This document shows, in pieces, positions 48,401 to 64,000 of a DNA stretch of 64,000 bases. How positions within the stretch are numbered: the first letter of the stretch is position 1; every line of letters starts with the position of its first letter. The translations under genes were made by a program, and so were the position numbers. The notes under the pieces were generated by a model. The model was given only the letters and a program-made list of their open reading frames with translations. It did not search any database and was not told the DNA's origin. The stretch comes from Agaricus subrufescens (taxonomy: Eukaryota > Basidiomycota > Agaricomycetes > Agaricales > Agaricaceae), in contig CM057066.1 of assembly GCA_029945375.1 (NCBI GenBank), positions 1,550,001-1,614,000 on the forward strand. The letters are read 5' to 3'.

Positions 48401-50764
48401 ATGGACTCGTCTTTCGGCGATAAGCTCAACAGCAACTATGTCCCGAACGACGACGAGGTCCTGACCATCAAGCAGCTCCTGATCGAGCCGTGCCAGAGGC
48501 TCAAGGACATCTCTGGGGAGATAGGCGATATCGAGTCACAGCTCGAGAAGCTGCTCAAGGAGAAGGACAACCTCGATGACCAGCTCAAGGCCCACAAGGC
48601 CCTTCTTTCCCCAGCGCGTCGTCTTCCCCCAAATGTCATCCTTCTTTCCCCAGCGCGTCGTCTTCCCCCCAATGTCATCCAGAATATTTTTCTCCACTGT
48701 CTACCGTCAGAGCACAACCCGGTGATGAGCAGCAAAGAGGCACCCCTTCTGCTAGGCAGGATATGTAGCCAATGGAGAGACATCGCGCTTGGGACTCCAG
48801 AAATCTGGTCTGCCGTCCACATCGCAATTCCAGCCAATCCTCCCGTACCGATGCCGATCGGTGCTGTCCCCCCCGTCCCCTCACCGCAAACAGATCACGC
48901 CACTCGTGTCCAGGCCATAGTGTCCTGGTTAACGCGATCGGACCCTTTCCCACTCTCCATATCGCTTTATACCTCTCGATTCGATTCTGTGGCCGGAAAC
49001 TCTATCCAGAACTACCTCGATGCCATCTTGCAGTTTGCTTCGCGATGGAAGCAACTGCATATGTCCATCCCCCATCAGTTCTGGAACAACTTCTTACCTC
49101 GCATCAGCGCCAATGACGTCCCCATGCTCGAAAAGGTGTACCTTGATAGCGCCATAGGTTATCATGGTGTTCCTGGTTCACCTGGCGCAGGTGCAAGAAG
49201 AGATAGTGGTTTGTTGAAGGCGCCTAAATTGACTTCCGTCTCGTTGATTCAATTCGAGATCCACGTCTTGCACCTTCCACTACGCTGGGCTATGCTCAAG
49301 GAGCTCAATCTCTTGGGCTCTATTCCCGCGTGGCAACCTGTCGAAGGCTTCTCCATCACCGAATCCCTTTCAATTCTCTCTTTATGCCCAAGCCTCGAAT
49401 ACTTCAGCGTTCAGCTGTCTCTCGCAGGTTTCACACCCCTCCCGAGTGGTGATTACGGTCTACCGAAAATCACTCTGAACAAGCTCAGTGGCTTATCTGT
49501 CACCGAGACTAACAATGTCGATTCTGCCCCCCTGTTCGCACACATAACAGCTCCAAACCTCCGTCGTATCAAGTTTCGCCGCACCACTCCCAACACGTAC
49601 ATAAATGTACCAGACCCATCACAGAACAACTCACTGCGATCCATCTACATCGCTCTATCTATGTTCATCCGCCGCGTCAGAAACACCATCGAGGAATTTG
49701 AGCTCGACACATTATACATGTCGGACGAGGACGTCATGAAGTGCTTGTCCCTCTTACCCGACCTAAAAAAATTATCACTCTGGAGTTATGGCACCGGATC
49801 ACCTCCAACTCCATATGCGACACCTACCATACCACCTTGGGAAAACACTCTTTTTACATTCAATGATAAAACCCTCAAGAGATTCGTCCCCGGCCATAGC
49901 GCGGAAGATGATGAAAAGGGTTCAAGAGCACCTTCACCATATATGACTTCTCTGTCCTCTCGGTCACCATCTCCTCGATCATCACCACGGAGCCGGTCGC
50001 CTTCATCAAGCAGATCACTGTCCCCAGTCCCTGCCGCTCCGGATATTCTCGGTAGTCCTGGAGCAACCACGGAACCCACCGCGTCCAGCACTGGAGACAA
50101 CAATGATAACCAAGCCGCCGAGGGTGATACAGATGATGGCCCACCCGCAATTGTCGGTGGATCGTCCGCCACGGAGGTGGAACCTCCCATCGTCCCGGGC
50201 TCATCCATCTCCCCCCCTCCCGAGGACAAGGGCAAATCCCGAGCAGCCGATCCAGATCCAGAATTCGACCCACTAATCGCAATCGACGCATTCCCAGACG
50301 TTTTGTGTCCTTTGTTAGAAGAGTTTCAATGTTCAGGAGTCATTTTCAGCGACGAAGTCATGCTTTCCTTCATCCGCTCGCGATCCTCCCTCGCCCAATC
50401 CACAACAAACAGATCATCATCTCCCGGACCAAGCTCGGCTCCCAATCTCCCAATCATGCAAGAGCTTCCTCACCTCCGCAAGTGCAGAATCTCGTTCTCC
50501 GCCGGTCGCGAAGAGACTGAAGACATAATATCACAACTGGAAGAAATCAGGAAAGAGACAGGGATGAATTTGGATGTACAATATCCACCTGCGCCTGCCT
50601 CGACTTATTATAAACGATATTCACCGTACGATGGTTTGCCGAGTGTGCCTGTTCTGGGAGCTCAGCCTAATGTCCATGTTGGCGGTGGAACGAATACTAT
50701 CAGTGCGAATGGGGGATTAGGACCCGGGGAGCCTGTTTTTTTGTACAGTGCTGCCTTCCACTGA
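48401..50764 (+). CDS. F-box protein with N-terminal coiled coil
   Basis: This is an intronless gene for a 787-residue F-box-like protein of the large Agaricomycete family, likely a substrate adaptor for SCF ubiquitin ligases. It starts at ATG 48401 (MDSSFGDKLNSNYVPND). The frame is open further upstream, but that part overlaps the divergent gene and is not used. A coiled coil (IGDIESQLEKLLKEKDNLDD) leads into the F-box: LPPNVIQNIFLHCLP, then LLLGRICSQWRDIALGTPEI with WSAVHI. The 13 residues LLSPARRLPPNVI occur twice in tandem at the start of the F-box. Leucine-rich-like segments follow (LTSVSLIQFEI, LKELNLLGSI, LKKLSLWSYG). A Ser/Pro/Arg-rich disordered insertion spans about 49930-50280. Confidence 0.88.
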   Translation: MDSSFGDKLNSNYVPNDDEVLTIKQLLIEPCQRLKDISGEIGDIESQLEKLLKEKDNLDDQLKAHKALLSPARRLPPNVILLSPARRLPPNVIQNIFLHCLPSEHNPVMSSKEAPLLLGRICSQWRDIALGTPEIWSAVHIAIPANPPVPMPIGAVPPVPSPQTDHATRVQAIVSWLTRSDPFPLSISLYTSRFDSVAGNSIQNYLDAILQFASRWKQLHMSIPHQFWNNFLPRISANDVPMLEKVYLDSAIGYHGVPGSPGAGARRDSGLLKAPKLTSVSLIQFEIHVLHLPLRWAMLKELNLLGSIPAWQPVEGFSITESLSILSLCPSLEYFSVQLSLAGFTPLPSGDYGLPKITLNKLSGLSVTETNNVDSAPLFAHITAPNLRRIKFRRTTPNTYINVPDPSQNNSLRSIYIALSMFIRRVRNTIEEFELDTLYMSDEDVMKCLSLLPDLKKLSLWSYGTGSPPTPYATPTIPPWENTLFTFNDKTLKRFVPGHSAEDDEKGSRAPSPYMTSLSSRSPSPRSSPRSRSPSSSRSLSPVPAAPDILGSPGATTEPTASSTGDNNDNQAAEGDTDDGPPAIVGGSSATEVEPPIVPGSSISPPPEDKGKSRAADPDPEFDPLIAIDAFPDVLCPLLEEFQCSGVIFSDEVMLSFIRSRSSLAQSTTNRSSSPGPSSAPNLPIMQELPHLRKCRISFSAGREETEDIISQLEEIRKETGMNLDVQYPPAPASTYYKRYSPYDGLPSVPVLGAQPNVHVGGGTNTISANGGLGPGEPVFLYSAAFH
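48602..48679 (+). repeat. 39-base tandem direct repeat in F-box coding sequence
   Basis: Units 48602-48640 and 48641-48679 differ at a single base (CCCCCA versus CCCCCC near the end). Each encodes LLSPARRLPPNVI. The near-identity points to a recent in-frame duplication. Confidence 0.95.
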
Positions 50765-51079
50765 AATTTACCTGTATAAATTTGTTGATCCAATTGTACA
50801 CGTTGTATTGTATTGTTAATCGCTACGAAGCAAATATGTTTGTTAAGTTGATGCATTATATAGCTTGAGTCTTGATACGCGTCAGCCACACAATACCCAT
50901 GTCAGATAATCGCGTTAGAATGAAATTGATCGCGCTTTGGAGAAGCAACCTTCATTTCTTCTCCTCTTGAACACCATAACCTTTCTTCTTCTTACCTTAT
51001 CAAACATTTCGTAAAATCGTTTCAAATCAACAAATGAATAAACCAAAAGATTCCTCTTATATCTCTAATGATACCTAAA
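50765..51079. other. Convergent 3' intergenic region
   Basis: The 3' flanks of the F-box gene and AROM face each other. Only AT-rich untranslated-type sequence is seen. Confidence 0.6.
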
Positions 51080-56113
<5,034 letters not shown>

Positions 56114-56279
56114 TCTCTGCGCAGGAATGGAGGCCCTCAGCTCGGCCTTTTGTAGCAGCCATGATCGAGGTATAACTTAGCGTCACGTGGGAACGAGTAG
56201 CAAGATCCTGTCTGCCCGGACTGCGGGTAGCGCCAGCAGCCACAGGTCCTATTCAAGCGTACATTATTTACTCGATACT

Positions 56280-57507
56280 CTACTGCATCACCACCTGCTC
56301 AGTCGTCCCATCTTCTCGGCGAACCGTTACGGTCCCGTCCTGCTCTTACATGAGCCGCTAATCTTGGATGTCCTCACATAGATAGATACTTACCTCATTA
56401 CCGAAGTAGGCTGCTTTGGCCATTCCACAGAACAAACCTACCTCTACAACGCCGGTCAGGAGCTTGATCTGGGTCAGGACCTAGTGGCGGCTCAGCTCCC
56501 TGCAATCTGACAGTCCAGCAAACTCGGACTCACCTTGGAAGAATTCTGCATCTTCTCTCGATCAAACGGCGCATCGATGACAAAATTGCCATTGTCAGTC
56601 ACAACCGGTCCGGCTATTGAGGCAATGTCAGAACCCAGAGTATCACCTTAAGTAGTACTATCACCTTTCTTCATGGCCATACGGAGTGTCGCATTTGGAG
56701 AACCAAGCACTTCTTTCAGGTGTCGCAATACTCTGACGTACGCGACCGGTACTACTTCAATTGGGACTCCAGGAGCCCACTAATTTAACCTTCAGCGCTC
56801 CAAATAGGGTAGAAAGGGCGCAAAAACTACGCACGCTCGTTCCAAGATATTCCGAGTTCTTACGATAATCAGCGACCACAATGAACCTGCCAAAGGTGGA
56901 TCCGGTGATAAGATATCAAAACCTAGCTCAACAACGTACGTTTTGGCTGCCTCTGCGAGCACCTTCTCCCGTAAATGACATGCGCCGCCACCCTTGATAC
57001 AATTGAGATCCTTGTCTACTCTGGGCGGGGTAAGGTCAGAGATAGACTCGCGATTTAGCCACATACTCATCTGCGCCATCGATAGTTACATCTATAGAAG
57101 GGAATTCATCGACATCGCCTAAGTTGAGGCCAGCCTCAATGATTAGCAGCTTGGACTGGAAACCTGGTATTCCACTTAGAATGTAACCCCGGATAACTGA
57201 TGGATGCATACCGGTCGGAATAAAAACTCGTTTCTTGTTAGCTTCAGCCCCTTGTTGTACGATCCGCTCGACAACATAAGGTACGGTTGAACCTGTACAC
57301 ATCATTCGCCATTTCTACCTTACTTGGCCGCATTCCACATACCAGATCCAATGCCAATAGTCTACTACCATTAATAACTGAGTGACGAGTCCAAAAACCA
57401 CCACTTGCCGTATGTTCTGGTTTTACGTGGTAGTCAACTGCCGTATAAGCGGCAAGGCGTTTCGAAGCCTCTATGGGGCTCAGAGCCACTGTCAAGACCA
57501 TTATCAA
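56280..57507 (-). CDS. RKI1: Ribose-5-phosphate isomerase A
   Basis: This enzyme interconverts ribulose-5-phosphate and ribose-5-phosphate in the pentose phosphate pathway. ATG 57507 begins [23 protein letters not shown] 57501 is also possible. Joined exons give [16 protein letters not shown] (phosphate loop), [75 protein letters not shown] and [20 protein letters not shown]. The usual catalytic DGADE and KGGGA motifs are present. The last exon encodes [19 protein letters not shown] and stops at 56280. The phosphate loop is built from three exons, and the intron at 57362-57408 seems to be GC-AG. AROM follows on the same strand after 166 bases. Confidence 0.93.
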
Positions 57508-57822
57508 CTTTCACAGAGCAGTATTCTGAGAGGGGCCCACCTGCAGGTCCACTGTCAGGCATAATTCAAGGATTGGGATTTGGGAGGTTGGGCGCGGTAG
57601 AAAAGTAGTAGATATAAGAGATTTATGATCAGATGCTACACCCGGGGCCATCAGGCAGGATGCAAGTAAACATACGAATTGAGAGACTTTGTCGCTCGAG
57701 ACGACATTCGGGTCAGTAATCTAATCGTTGAAGTCGGGACTGTCCGGCTGATCATGCGCGTCGGCGAGGAAACGACAATATGTAACACCACCCTGGTCTT
57801 TCCTTTCCTCTCCCGACTTTTC

Positions 57823-58181
57823 ATGCGCGCAATCAAAGGTCAGCGCTAGCACTCATCTTCGCATGTCAAACTCACCAAACATACGCGTTCCGGCCCAGGT
57901 GTCCTTTTTGTCTGGTCCGTCGATTCTGTGGGGTAGTCGTGTCTGACTAATACACGCGAAACAGTGACCCCGCTGTCAAGCAAATTCTACTCGTCATGAA
58001 CGAGAAACAGAGCTTTATAATTGAGGACCTTGATGACCACCATCTAGTTATCAAAGCGGACGAAGAGTACCGCGTTCGACGAGAGCTGGAAACAGAGGTG
58101 CTGCTCACGTCTTCACCTCTACCTTGACTGACCCACTTATTATAATGGCAGCTCGAAAAGAACACCTACAGCCTGGATTGA
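57823..58181 (+). CDS. TFB5: TFIIH subunit Tfb5
   Basis: This is a 64-residue subunit of TFIIH (human TTDA/p8) that supports transcription and nucleotide excision repair. Four exons fit GT-AG introns exactly: 57823-57838, 57899-57914, 57965-58097 and 58152-58181. Both of the first two exons are only 16 bases long. Joined, they give MRAIKGVLFVCDPAVKQILL, then VMNEKQSFIIEDLDDHHLVI, KADEEYRVRRELETE and LEKNTYSLD. This matches the whole length of the family, including the FIIEDLDD core and the acidic C-terminal helix. The promoter is shared or adjacent with that of RKI1 (315 bases between starts). The gene is easily missed because of its tiny exons. Confidence 0.92.
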
Positions 58182-59040
58182 TGATCTTCGCCTGATATCC
58201 TGGATAGAAAATCCGACATTCCGGTCCCTCTTTTAGCGACACTCCTTTACATCAAGAATTGGTCCCTTATTTCGGCCTCTGATCACTCGACCTTTTTCAC
58301 ATTGGCAACAAAAGCGCGGTACCACAGGTAATTAATTGTTCCCAAATGATCCCCGGTAGCCCCAATTACAATAGAATCATTGCCCAGCTTGCGGAGAAAT
58401 TTTTTCCTTGAACTAATTAACAGTTGCGCAAATACAAAAAGAAAAAAATCCGAAGCCCCATGCAGCGACGTGCATAACAAACGCAGCATCACTCTGGTCC
58501 CGGCCCTCACTCAATTGAGACCCTTCTTTTCATAATTATCTACGCCGGCGTAATGAATCAATTTGTTATCGTCTAGTAGATATACCCATCCAACCGAACA
58601 GCAACCCGGACAATTGATCAGACAGCGCTTACACGGTCGTATCCATCCCGGTCGTATTCATCCACTTTAAGAAAACATCAAACATCTACCTATAAGCCCA
58701 TTCAACATGAATTCAACATGATTCGCTAGTCCCCTTTTGAAAGCAAGCTATCATTCAAACGCTCGGCTTCCATTGCCCATCCCACCTTCCATTCACCTGC
58801 TTGATCATGTTGCCTGGGAGCCCTCTGTTTGGATTCAGTGGCTTCCCAGGCCCATGATACGAGTACTGCAAATTTGAATTTCTCTTCTCGTTTAGCCTAT
58901 CACGGTAAAGTTGCTTTCAGAATGATGTACTTTGAACCAAACTAACGAATACACAGATTTACAACGCAAACTGAAGTACAAGAAAATAGTGCTATGAATA
59001 GAAAGTCACTGAGAGGTGGTAGACATGATCACCGACCCAA
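58182..59040. other. Convergent 3' intergenic region
   Basis: This stretch of about 860 bases between TFB5 and the BCS1-like gene holds one minus-strand open frame (58283-58510), which has no recognised motif. No gene is supported. Confidence 0.55.
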
Positions 59041-60849
59041 TCAAGATAATTGAGCCTCTTGCCTCTGCTTGTCTTGCCAATCAACAAATCCAGAGACAGC
59101 GCTCTGAATATCTTCATCATGTTCAAGCAGGTATCCCTCCAGGTGAGCCATTGACCAAGTATCTTCCATCAAACTCTCGGAGAACCGATCAGAGAGCGCC
59201 TCTATTTTTTCTTCTGTCTCTGAACTACACGTCGAGAAAAACTTGCAAAACAAGCTCTTCGCCATTCCTTTGTCGGCATAACCAAGCCTAATCTTGTTAT
59301 CAATACGTCCATGCCGAAAAATAGCCGCATGATGCTTCAGAAGAGGTTCCAAACTATTTGCTGTGATAAAAACAATCTGCGCCATTGAGCTTCCACTACC
59401 CTCAAAGGCCTGTAGGAGACCAGCTGATGTGAGTTTGGATCTACAACCATTTGGCGCCGTCAATTCCCTTTGTGGGATGGAAGCTGTAGTAAATGCCACT
59501 TACGAAGGAGTATCAAGTTGTTTATCGATATCTTCAATGAGAATGATGCCCCTTTCCTTACTAGACGCCATCAAACTATGCAGCCTAGAATCATTAAGGT
59601 CGTGCTGAGAAAGACTCAAGATATGCATCTTCAGCTTAAAATGGCACGCAATTGCCCTGATCACGGTTGTCTTTCCCGTTCCTGGTGGACCATACTACGA
59701 AGCGTTAATCGCCTACCAGCTTTAAAGCTGCCGCCAACACTTACCAAACAGAATCCAAGGTGATGGCTTATTTGCCGCAATTTATAATTATCCCCTTTTC
59801 TCAAAAAGTTTTCCACCTTACCCACTATATCTTCTTTGACACCTGCAGCTAGGTGAATCGTGTCAAGGTCTCGTAAAGGTCCAAATAGGAGGAAGTTCCA
59901 GAAGCTATCACTCCTATTCATGGCTTTAAGCGCGTAGGCTATCTTCTACATCTGATTCGACTCACCTTCCAGCTATGTATACCTCTGGCCTCTTGTCCTT
60001 CCGGCTTTGATACTCCGCTCGCGCCGCCTCGATGAATTTTTGCGTGACCTCCGCATCGGCAGGTGAGAGTCTGGCGCATTCGAGTCAGAATTTGCTGTGC
60101 AACTGAAGAACGTGGCAGCACTTACTTGATACGATAGGTGAATTTACTAGACAAGCTTGTCGCAGCATCTCCCACCCTAAAAATTTACACTTCAGCCCCA
60201 CAAATGCCTAAAAAGAGTAGTAACTCATTTACCTTTCCCTAACAATTGTGACTTTGCAGTTCCCGAAAGGGAATTCATAGTCAATGTCAGTGGCCGGATT
60301 AAAGTATGCCTCCGCATTCGAGGCTTTATCGTCAGGCAGCTCGAATCCGTCTCCGGGTCTGAAAGCAAGCAAGTTGAGTTTGCCCTTTCCATGCTTAGCA
60401 GGTGCGTCTTCCGTTACTTCGAATACATCATTATCCTCTAGATATCACGGTTCATTTGCTGTCCTTCTAACAAATAATTGGTGACTTACTCCATGTTGGT
60501 TGATTCACCATCCACATCGTGATCCACGCTGTTTCCATCCACCGGGCTCAGTGTCTTTCCTCTCCAAGTAAAAGTGGGGATTAGGCTTACTGTAAGTGCT
60601 GTCTGTGCTAGGAACATACAGGGTCTTAATCTGCTTTCCCTGCATTCTTAGCATATAAGCCAAGATATCCGGCAACTTCTCTCCCAAGTGCCTATTCATG
60701 AGACGAAATAACTCGGTGGAGAGGTAGAACTGCCCAATCTGTAAGGCATTGATTACAAAAGGAGAACCAAGAACGTTATCCTTTATAGCTGTGGCCGTTA
60801 ACGTGGCGGTAGGTGTGACGGCGGAAACAAGAGGCTGAATGTGGCTCAT
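59041..60849 (-). CDS. BCS1-like AAA ATPase
   Basis: This is an AAA+ ATPase of the Bcs1 type. Yeast Bcs1 moves the folded Rieske protein across the inner mitochondrial membrane, but mushrooms have many Bcs1 paralogues of unknown role. The start is ATG 60849 (MSHIQPLVSAVTPTATLTA). The Bcs1-specific region includes TWITMWMVNQPTW, formed by removing an intron near 60525-60587, and SFWNFLLFGPLRDLDTIHLA. The AAA core has Walker A YGPPGTGKTTVIRAIA (built across an intron), Walker B GIILIEDIDKQL, sensor VFITANSLEPLL and arginine-finger region RHGRIDNKIRLG. The protein ends EAQLS at 59041. No strong N-terminal membrane helix is seen, unlike canonical Bcs1, so this is probably a paralogue. Confidence 0.85.
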
Positions 60850-62038
60850 AGTGGAACGACTTGCGAATAGGAGCAGCGAAATCTCTTTTCAAATCGTTAA
60901 TTTATACTCAAGCTGTGAGGCAAATACGGTATCTCTTTTCGGAGCCACAAGGGCACGTTCTAATGCCCATTTTCGAGTAAAAAAAAAAAAAAGGAGGCCT
61001 CGCCACAGAACCCTCCGCATTGTTTCCGTTCCCGTCACCTGGTACAACTTCTATTGCTGTGGGCTGCTCAGGGTTTCTGTTTGACCCCAATAAACCAGCA
61101 GGTAGGCGCAACTAACCCACACCCAAAAAAAAAAAGAACTGATCAACAGAACTGCCAGCTGCCAGCTGTTCCTCCCAACTTTCCCAACTTTCGGTCGCTG
61201 ATTGCTATACTCACTCAATACAATCATAGATCACGGAACATCTAGTGTTACCATCCAAATTGGTATATCAAAGGGAAAAAAAACACGAGGAAAATTCATT
61301 TCTACGAGGATTGCCGCAACGTCCCTGACCAATGAATCCACAAATAAAAATAATATCAAAAAAAACGCCCATTCACTTAGGCTGTGATTTGGCTGTGGTA
61401 GGCGACGAATCATAGCCTCCCTGCCTCATTCTTTATCCTCCATCTTCCTAGAAGCAACTCAAGAAGAACTCAAACGAGGTCCACCGCCACATAGCACGGA
61501 AGCAGATCCTTTGTCCGTCGCTACTAAAATTCTTTCTTTTTCTCCCGAAAGCTTCTCGAACTCTGATGTACTACAAGCATACACCAACTAAGTAGCATTT
61601 GTGCCACAATTTCTTTTTTGTATCCGTCAGGCAACGGCCGTGCTGAACATCTAAACATCCAAAGCGGAAGACGGCGCCTCCCATTCCCCACTGGTCAAAA
61701 AAAAAATGATATTAATCTACAACAAGAAATGCACGGGTTAAAAAAACCAGGTTAAAACGCGATCATGTTTTTTAGACGCACCCACAGACACAAGGCTTAA
61801 CTCAATACAGCCAAAGAAACACTTCCATATTTAGCCTAGACCCACCACCTGACCCTTCCACAACAAAGCATTCTGATTGTTGTGATCAAAAGAAAAAAAA
61901 AAAGAAAAACAAGGCCCATGCTTCCACTGTTCTTCTTGTGATTCTTAACGACACAGCAAACATCTGCCGAAATTTCCCTTGTTTTGTTTTGCTTTGTTTT
62001 TTTTATATCTTAACTTTCTTCCGCACGCCAGAAGTAAT
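60850..62038. other. Divergent intergenic region with T- and A-runs
   Basis: This stretch of about 1.2 kb lies between the starts of the BCS1-like gene and the phosphotransferase-like gene. It has many A and T homopolymers (for example near 60978, 61260, 61890 and 61995) and pyrimidine-rich sequence before the second gene. No gene is supported. Confidence 0.55.
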
Positions 62039-63267
62039 ATGGCAGATCCCACTTCATCAGCGCCTCCTCGACCCTTTCCAAATAATAATCTAGAAATCAC
62101 ACACGATCAAGCACAGCTCATCGTGCAAAAGTTCCTTCCCCAGCACGAACAGAGCACGGTAGCAAAGATCACCACCATCAGAAGCAAGGGATACAGGTGC
62201 GCATTGATACCAATCCCTCCACTGTCAAAATATCAAATCCCTCCCTAAGTTTCACATCAAGCACGAGGACATACATCATCGACCTAATTAAACCTGCCGA
62301 AAATCCAAGCGCGCAAATCGGTTCTCAAGAGGTTCCGAACACCCCACCACAGCCTTGTGGCGCTTGTTTTCTGACAATAGCGACGCCCTCACCTCCTCCA
62401 GTCAACTTCAGCCCCAATTCTCTTCCCGTCATCGAACACATTCTCAATGCAATCCGATCCAAGACCGAGATACCTCTTACCCAACCCATCCTCGATACAT
62501 CCCTATCTCTAATACCCTATCACTTCCTTCTCTCTGGTACCACTCGCGTCTCATCCGACGACCTTCTCTCTGTCGCACAAGCCCGCCAACGGGGGTTGTT
62601 ATCTGAAAAAGGAAGCGCTTTCGTGGACCTCCAGCTGGGCAAATACCTCGGACAGCTACACACCAACGTGCAAAACGATTGGTTCGGTGCCCCCTCACTC
62701 AAAGATCCCGTTGATCCCTCGTATTCTTGGCAAGAAACATTTACAGATTTACTCGAAAGGGTACTATCACATTTTGAAGAAGGCAGAGTTAAAGTGGATT
62801 TCCAAATCCCCTACAACAAGATCAGACTGTATCACTCTCGCGCAATAGGATTCTCTCTCTTCGAAGACGTTGAAGTGCCCAGTCTAATTTGGGTGACGGG
62901 ATCCGAGGAGGACATCTTCATCTCTCTCCCCACAGATCCGAACAGCCCCTGGAGTTTTGAGATTGCTGCTATTCTTCCTGTGGCAGCGCACGCAGTCTGG
63001 GGAGATCCACTGCTGGAGAGTTTCTTCATCCCACCCAACCCTAGCAAAGCAATGGCAGAGGGCTACATGGCAGCCGGTGGAGGCGCATTGACGATTTTCC
63101 CTCGACAGAACACAAAGCGGATATGGTACGACCTCTTCCTAGCGTTATTGGTTTTGTATGAAATAGGGATCCCGGGTGAAGAGGACGCGCTCAAAGACAA
63201 GACCGCTTGGTGCGAAAAAACAATTCTCGACAGTGTCGATGCTTTGAAGAATGCGCCATGTTACTAG
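62039..63267 (+). CDS. Aminoglycoside-phosphotransferase-like protein, catalytic motifs not seen
   Basis: This is a 391-residue protein with two exons, 62039-62196 and 62250-63267. It follows the layout of fungal APH/choline-kinase-like proteins: a variable N-lobe, PYHFLLSGT, a LGKYLGQLHTNVQNDWFG segment, then AHAVWGDPLLESFFIPPNPS and a final helical part (IWYDLFLALLVLYEIG). The catalytic loop expected as HGD...N before this point reads HSRAIGFSLFEDVEVPSLIW, and the metal-binding Asp expected just before HAVWGDPL is missing (ILPVAAHAVWGDPL). The protein may therefore be a pseudoenzyme or belong to a diverged subfamily. Family membership is moderately sure; loss of activity is inferred. Confidence 0.62.
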
Positions 63268-63325
63268 TTCGAAGGGGTTTCCCGTAATACTACTCGAATA
63301 AAGAAAAAAAAATTCTACTCAGAAA

Positions 63326-64000
63326 CTAAACAGCGGACCTCCCCCGAGACCGATTATGCGCTCGCTTCTTTTGCCTTTCTGGCATCTCGGAAGGCCGAAA
63401 TGTATACCTATCATTCAAGTTGAGCCATACTTCCAGTCGAGTCAACACATACACCACATACCTGTTTCCTATCTTGAGGTAACTGATGCCAAGCTGCACC
63501 ACCTTGTTTAGCCAATTCCTTACCCTTCACATCGGGATGTTCGGCTCCAAAGTCATTCAGGAATCTACACCAAGTCAGTTCCGGAGCGCACGGCGTGGAA
63601 AAGGGGGAGAAACAATACCTCAAGAATGCAGGCACAGGACCTTTGGGGGCATCCGAAGGGAAATGAATCCTCTGCTTGCCACGGGCTTTCCTCCTCTTAT
63701 TGATCTCACGAAGGATACTAGGATCAGTCTTCTCGAGCCATGCTTTAAATTCAGCTTGGTACTTCGGAATCAACGCATCCGATTTTTCCTTATAGCCCTA
63801 TACAAGCACGTGGAAGACACAGGTTTGATTAAGTTAGAAACAGATGCAGATCAACGGACCTGCTTTTCCTCGCTCGAAAGGGTATGCCATTGAGCCGCCA
63901 AGGCCGAGACCCGATCAGTGGTTTCTTTTGTGGTCGTTGTCTTTGGACCTTTTTTTATTTGCTCAATAACAAACGTAAGGTACGGAGTTGGAGGACGCCT
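63326..64000 (-). CDS. Mitochondrial-type HMG-box protein, partial (5' end beyond window)
   Basis: This is a DNA-binding protein with two HMG boxes, like fungal Abf2 or mtHMG proteins that compact mitochondrial DNA. The window holds the C-terminal part only. The first box is seen as PPTPYLTFVIEQIKKGPKTT with ALAAQWHTLSSEEKQ near 63875-64000. The linker and second helix follow (IPKYQAEFKAWLEKTDPSIL). The second box has APKGPVPAFLRFLNDFG, built across an intron near 63555-63620, and AKQGGAAWHQLPQDRKQ. The last exon ends HNRSRGRSAV at a stop codon, 63326-63328. The N-terminus and any mitochondrial presequence are outside the window, so targeting is inferred. Confidence 0.85.

Noticed and set aside
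60520..60590. Apparent stop after GGWKQRGSRCGW in the BCS1-like gene
   Set aside because: An intron from GTAAGCC to CAG (about 63 bases) restores TWITMWMVNQPTW, the family sequence.

Overview
The window is nuclear DNA of a filamentous basidiomycete, most likely an Agaricomycete. Genes are split by many introns of about 45-65 bases. Several products are of types common in mushrooms: a basidiomycete seven-helix membrane protein, an F-box protein with an N-terminal coiled coil, and a pentafunctional AROM. No bacterial, organellar, viral or CRISPR feature was found. About 24 protein genes are supported, on both strands. Many exon joins below were worked out by hand from splice signals and reading frame, so ends are firmer than internal junctions.

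Layout. 1-2.6 kb: a degenerate stretch and a SAP/zinc-knuckle gene that looks related to mobile elements. 2.9-6.2 kb: an unusual TRP1-like protein divergent from an aldo-keto reductase. 6.8-13.9 kb: a seven-helix membrane protein, then tRNA ligase (TRL1), protein farnesyltransferase beta (RAM1) and tRNA-splicing endonuclease subunit SEN15, all on the plus strand. 14.5-26.3 kb: secreted GH95 alpha-fucosidase, mitochondrial aconitase and secreted GH125 alpha-mannosidase. 26.3-29.3 kb: gene-poor. 29.3-30.9 kb: delta-9 fatty acid desaturase. 32.9-38.9 kb: three tandem lactonohydrolase genes. 39-43.8 kb: mitochondrial ribosomal protein uS7m, a GTP/GDP carrier, a TRIC-like channel and V-ATPase subunit E. 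44-50.8 kb: an orphan coiled-coil gene, a large secreted repeat protein and an F-box protein. 51-58.2 kb: AROM, ribose-5-phosphate isomerase and TFB5. 59-64 kb: a BCS1-like AAA ATPase, a phosphotransferase-like protein and the 3' part of an HMG-box gene.

Most of it is housekeeping metabolism: shikimate and tryptophan pathways, pentose phosphate, TCA cycle, lipid desaturation, V-ATPase and mitochondrial translation. The points most worth a second look are these. The TRP1-like protein keeps an intact IGPS domain, has no room for a GATase domain and has lost the PRAI catalytic motifs. Two proteins that act in succession in tRNA splicing are encoded within 5.5 kb. The lactonohydrolase triplication has a conserved upstream leader. 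A TRIC-like channel and a V-ATPase subunit share a 94-base divergent promoter. Four introns appear to be of GC-AG type. The F-box protein has a 39-base in-frame duplication. A phosphotransferase-like protein appears to lack its catalytic residues.
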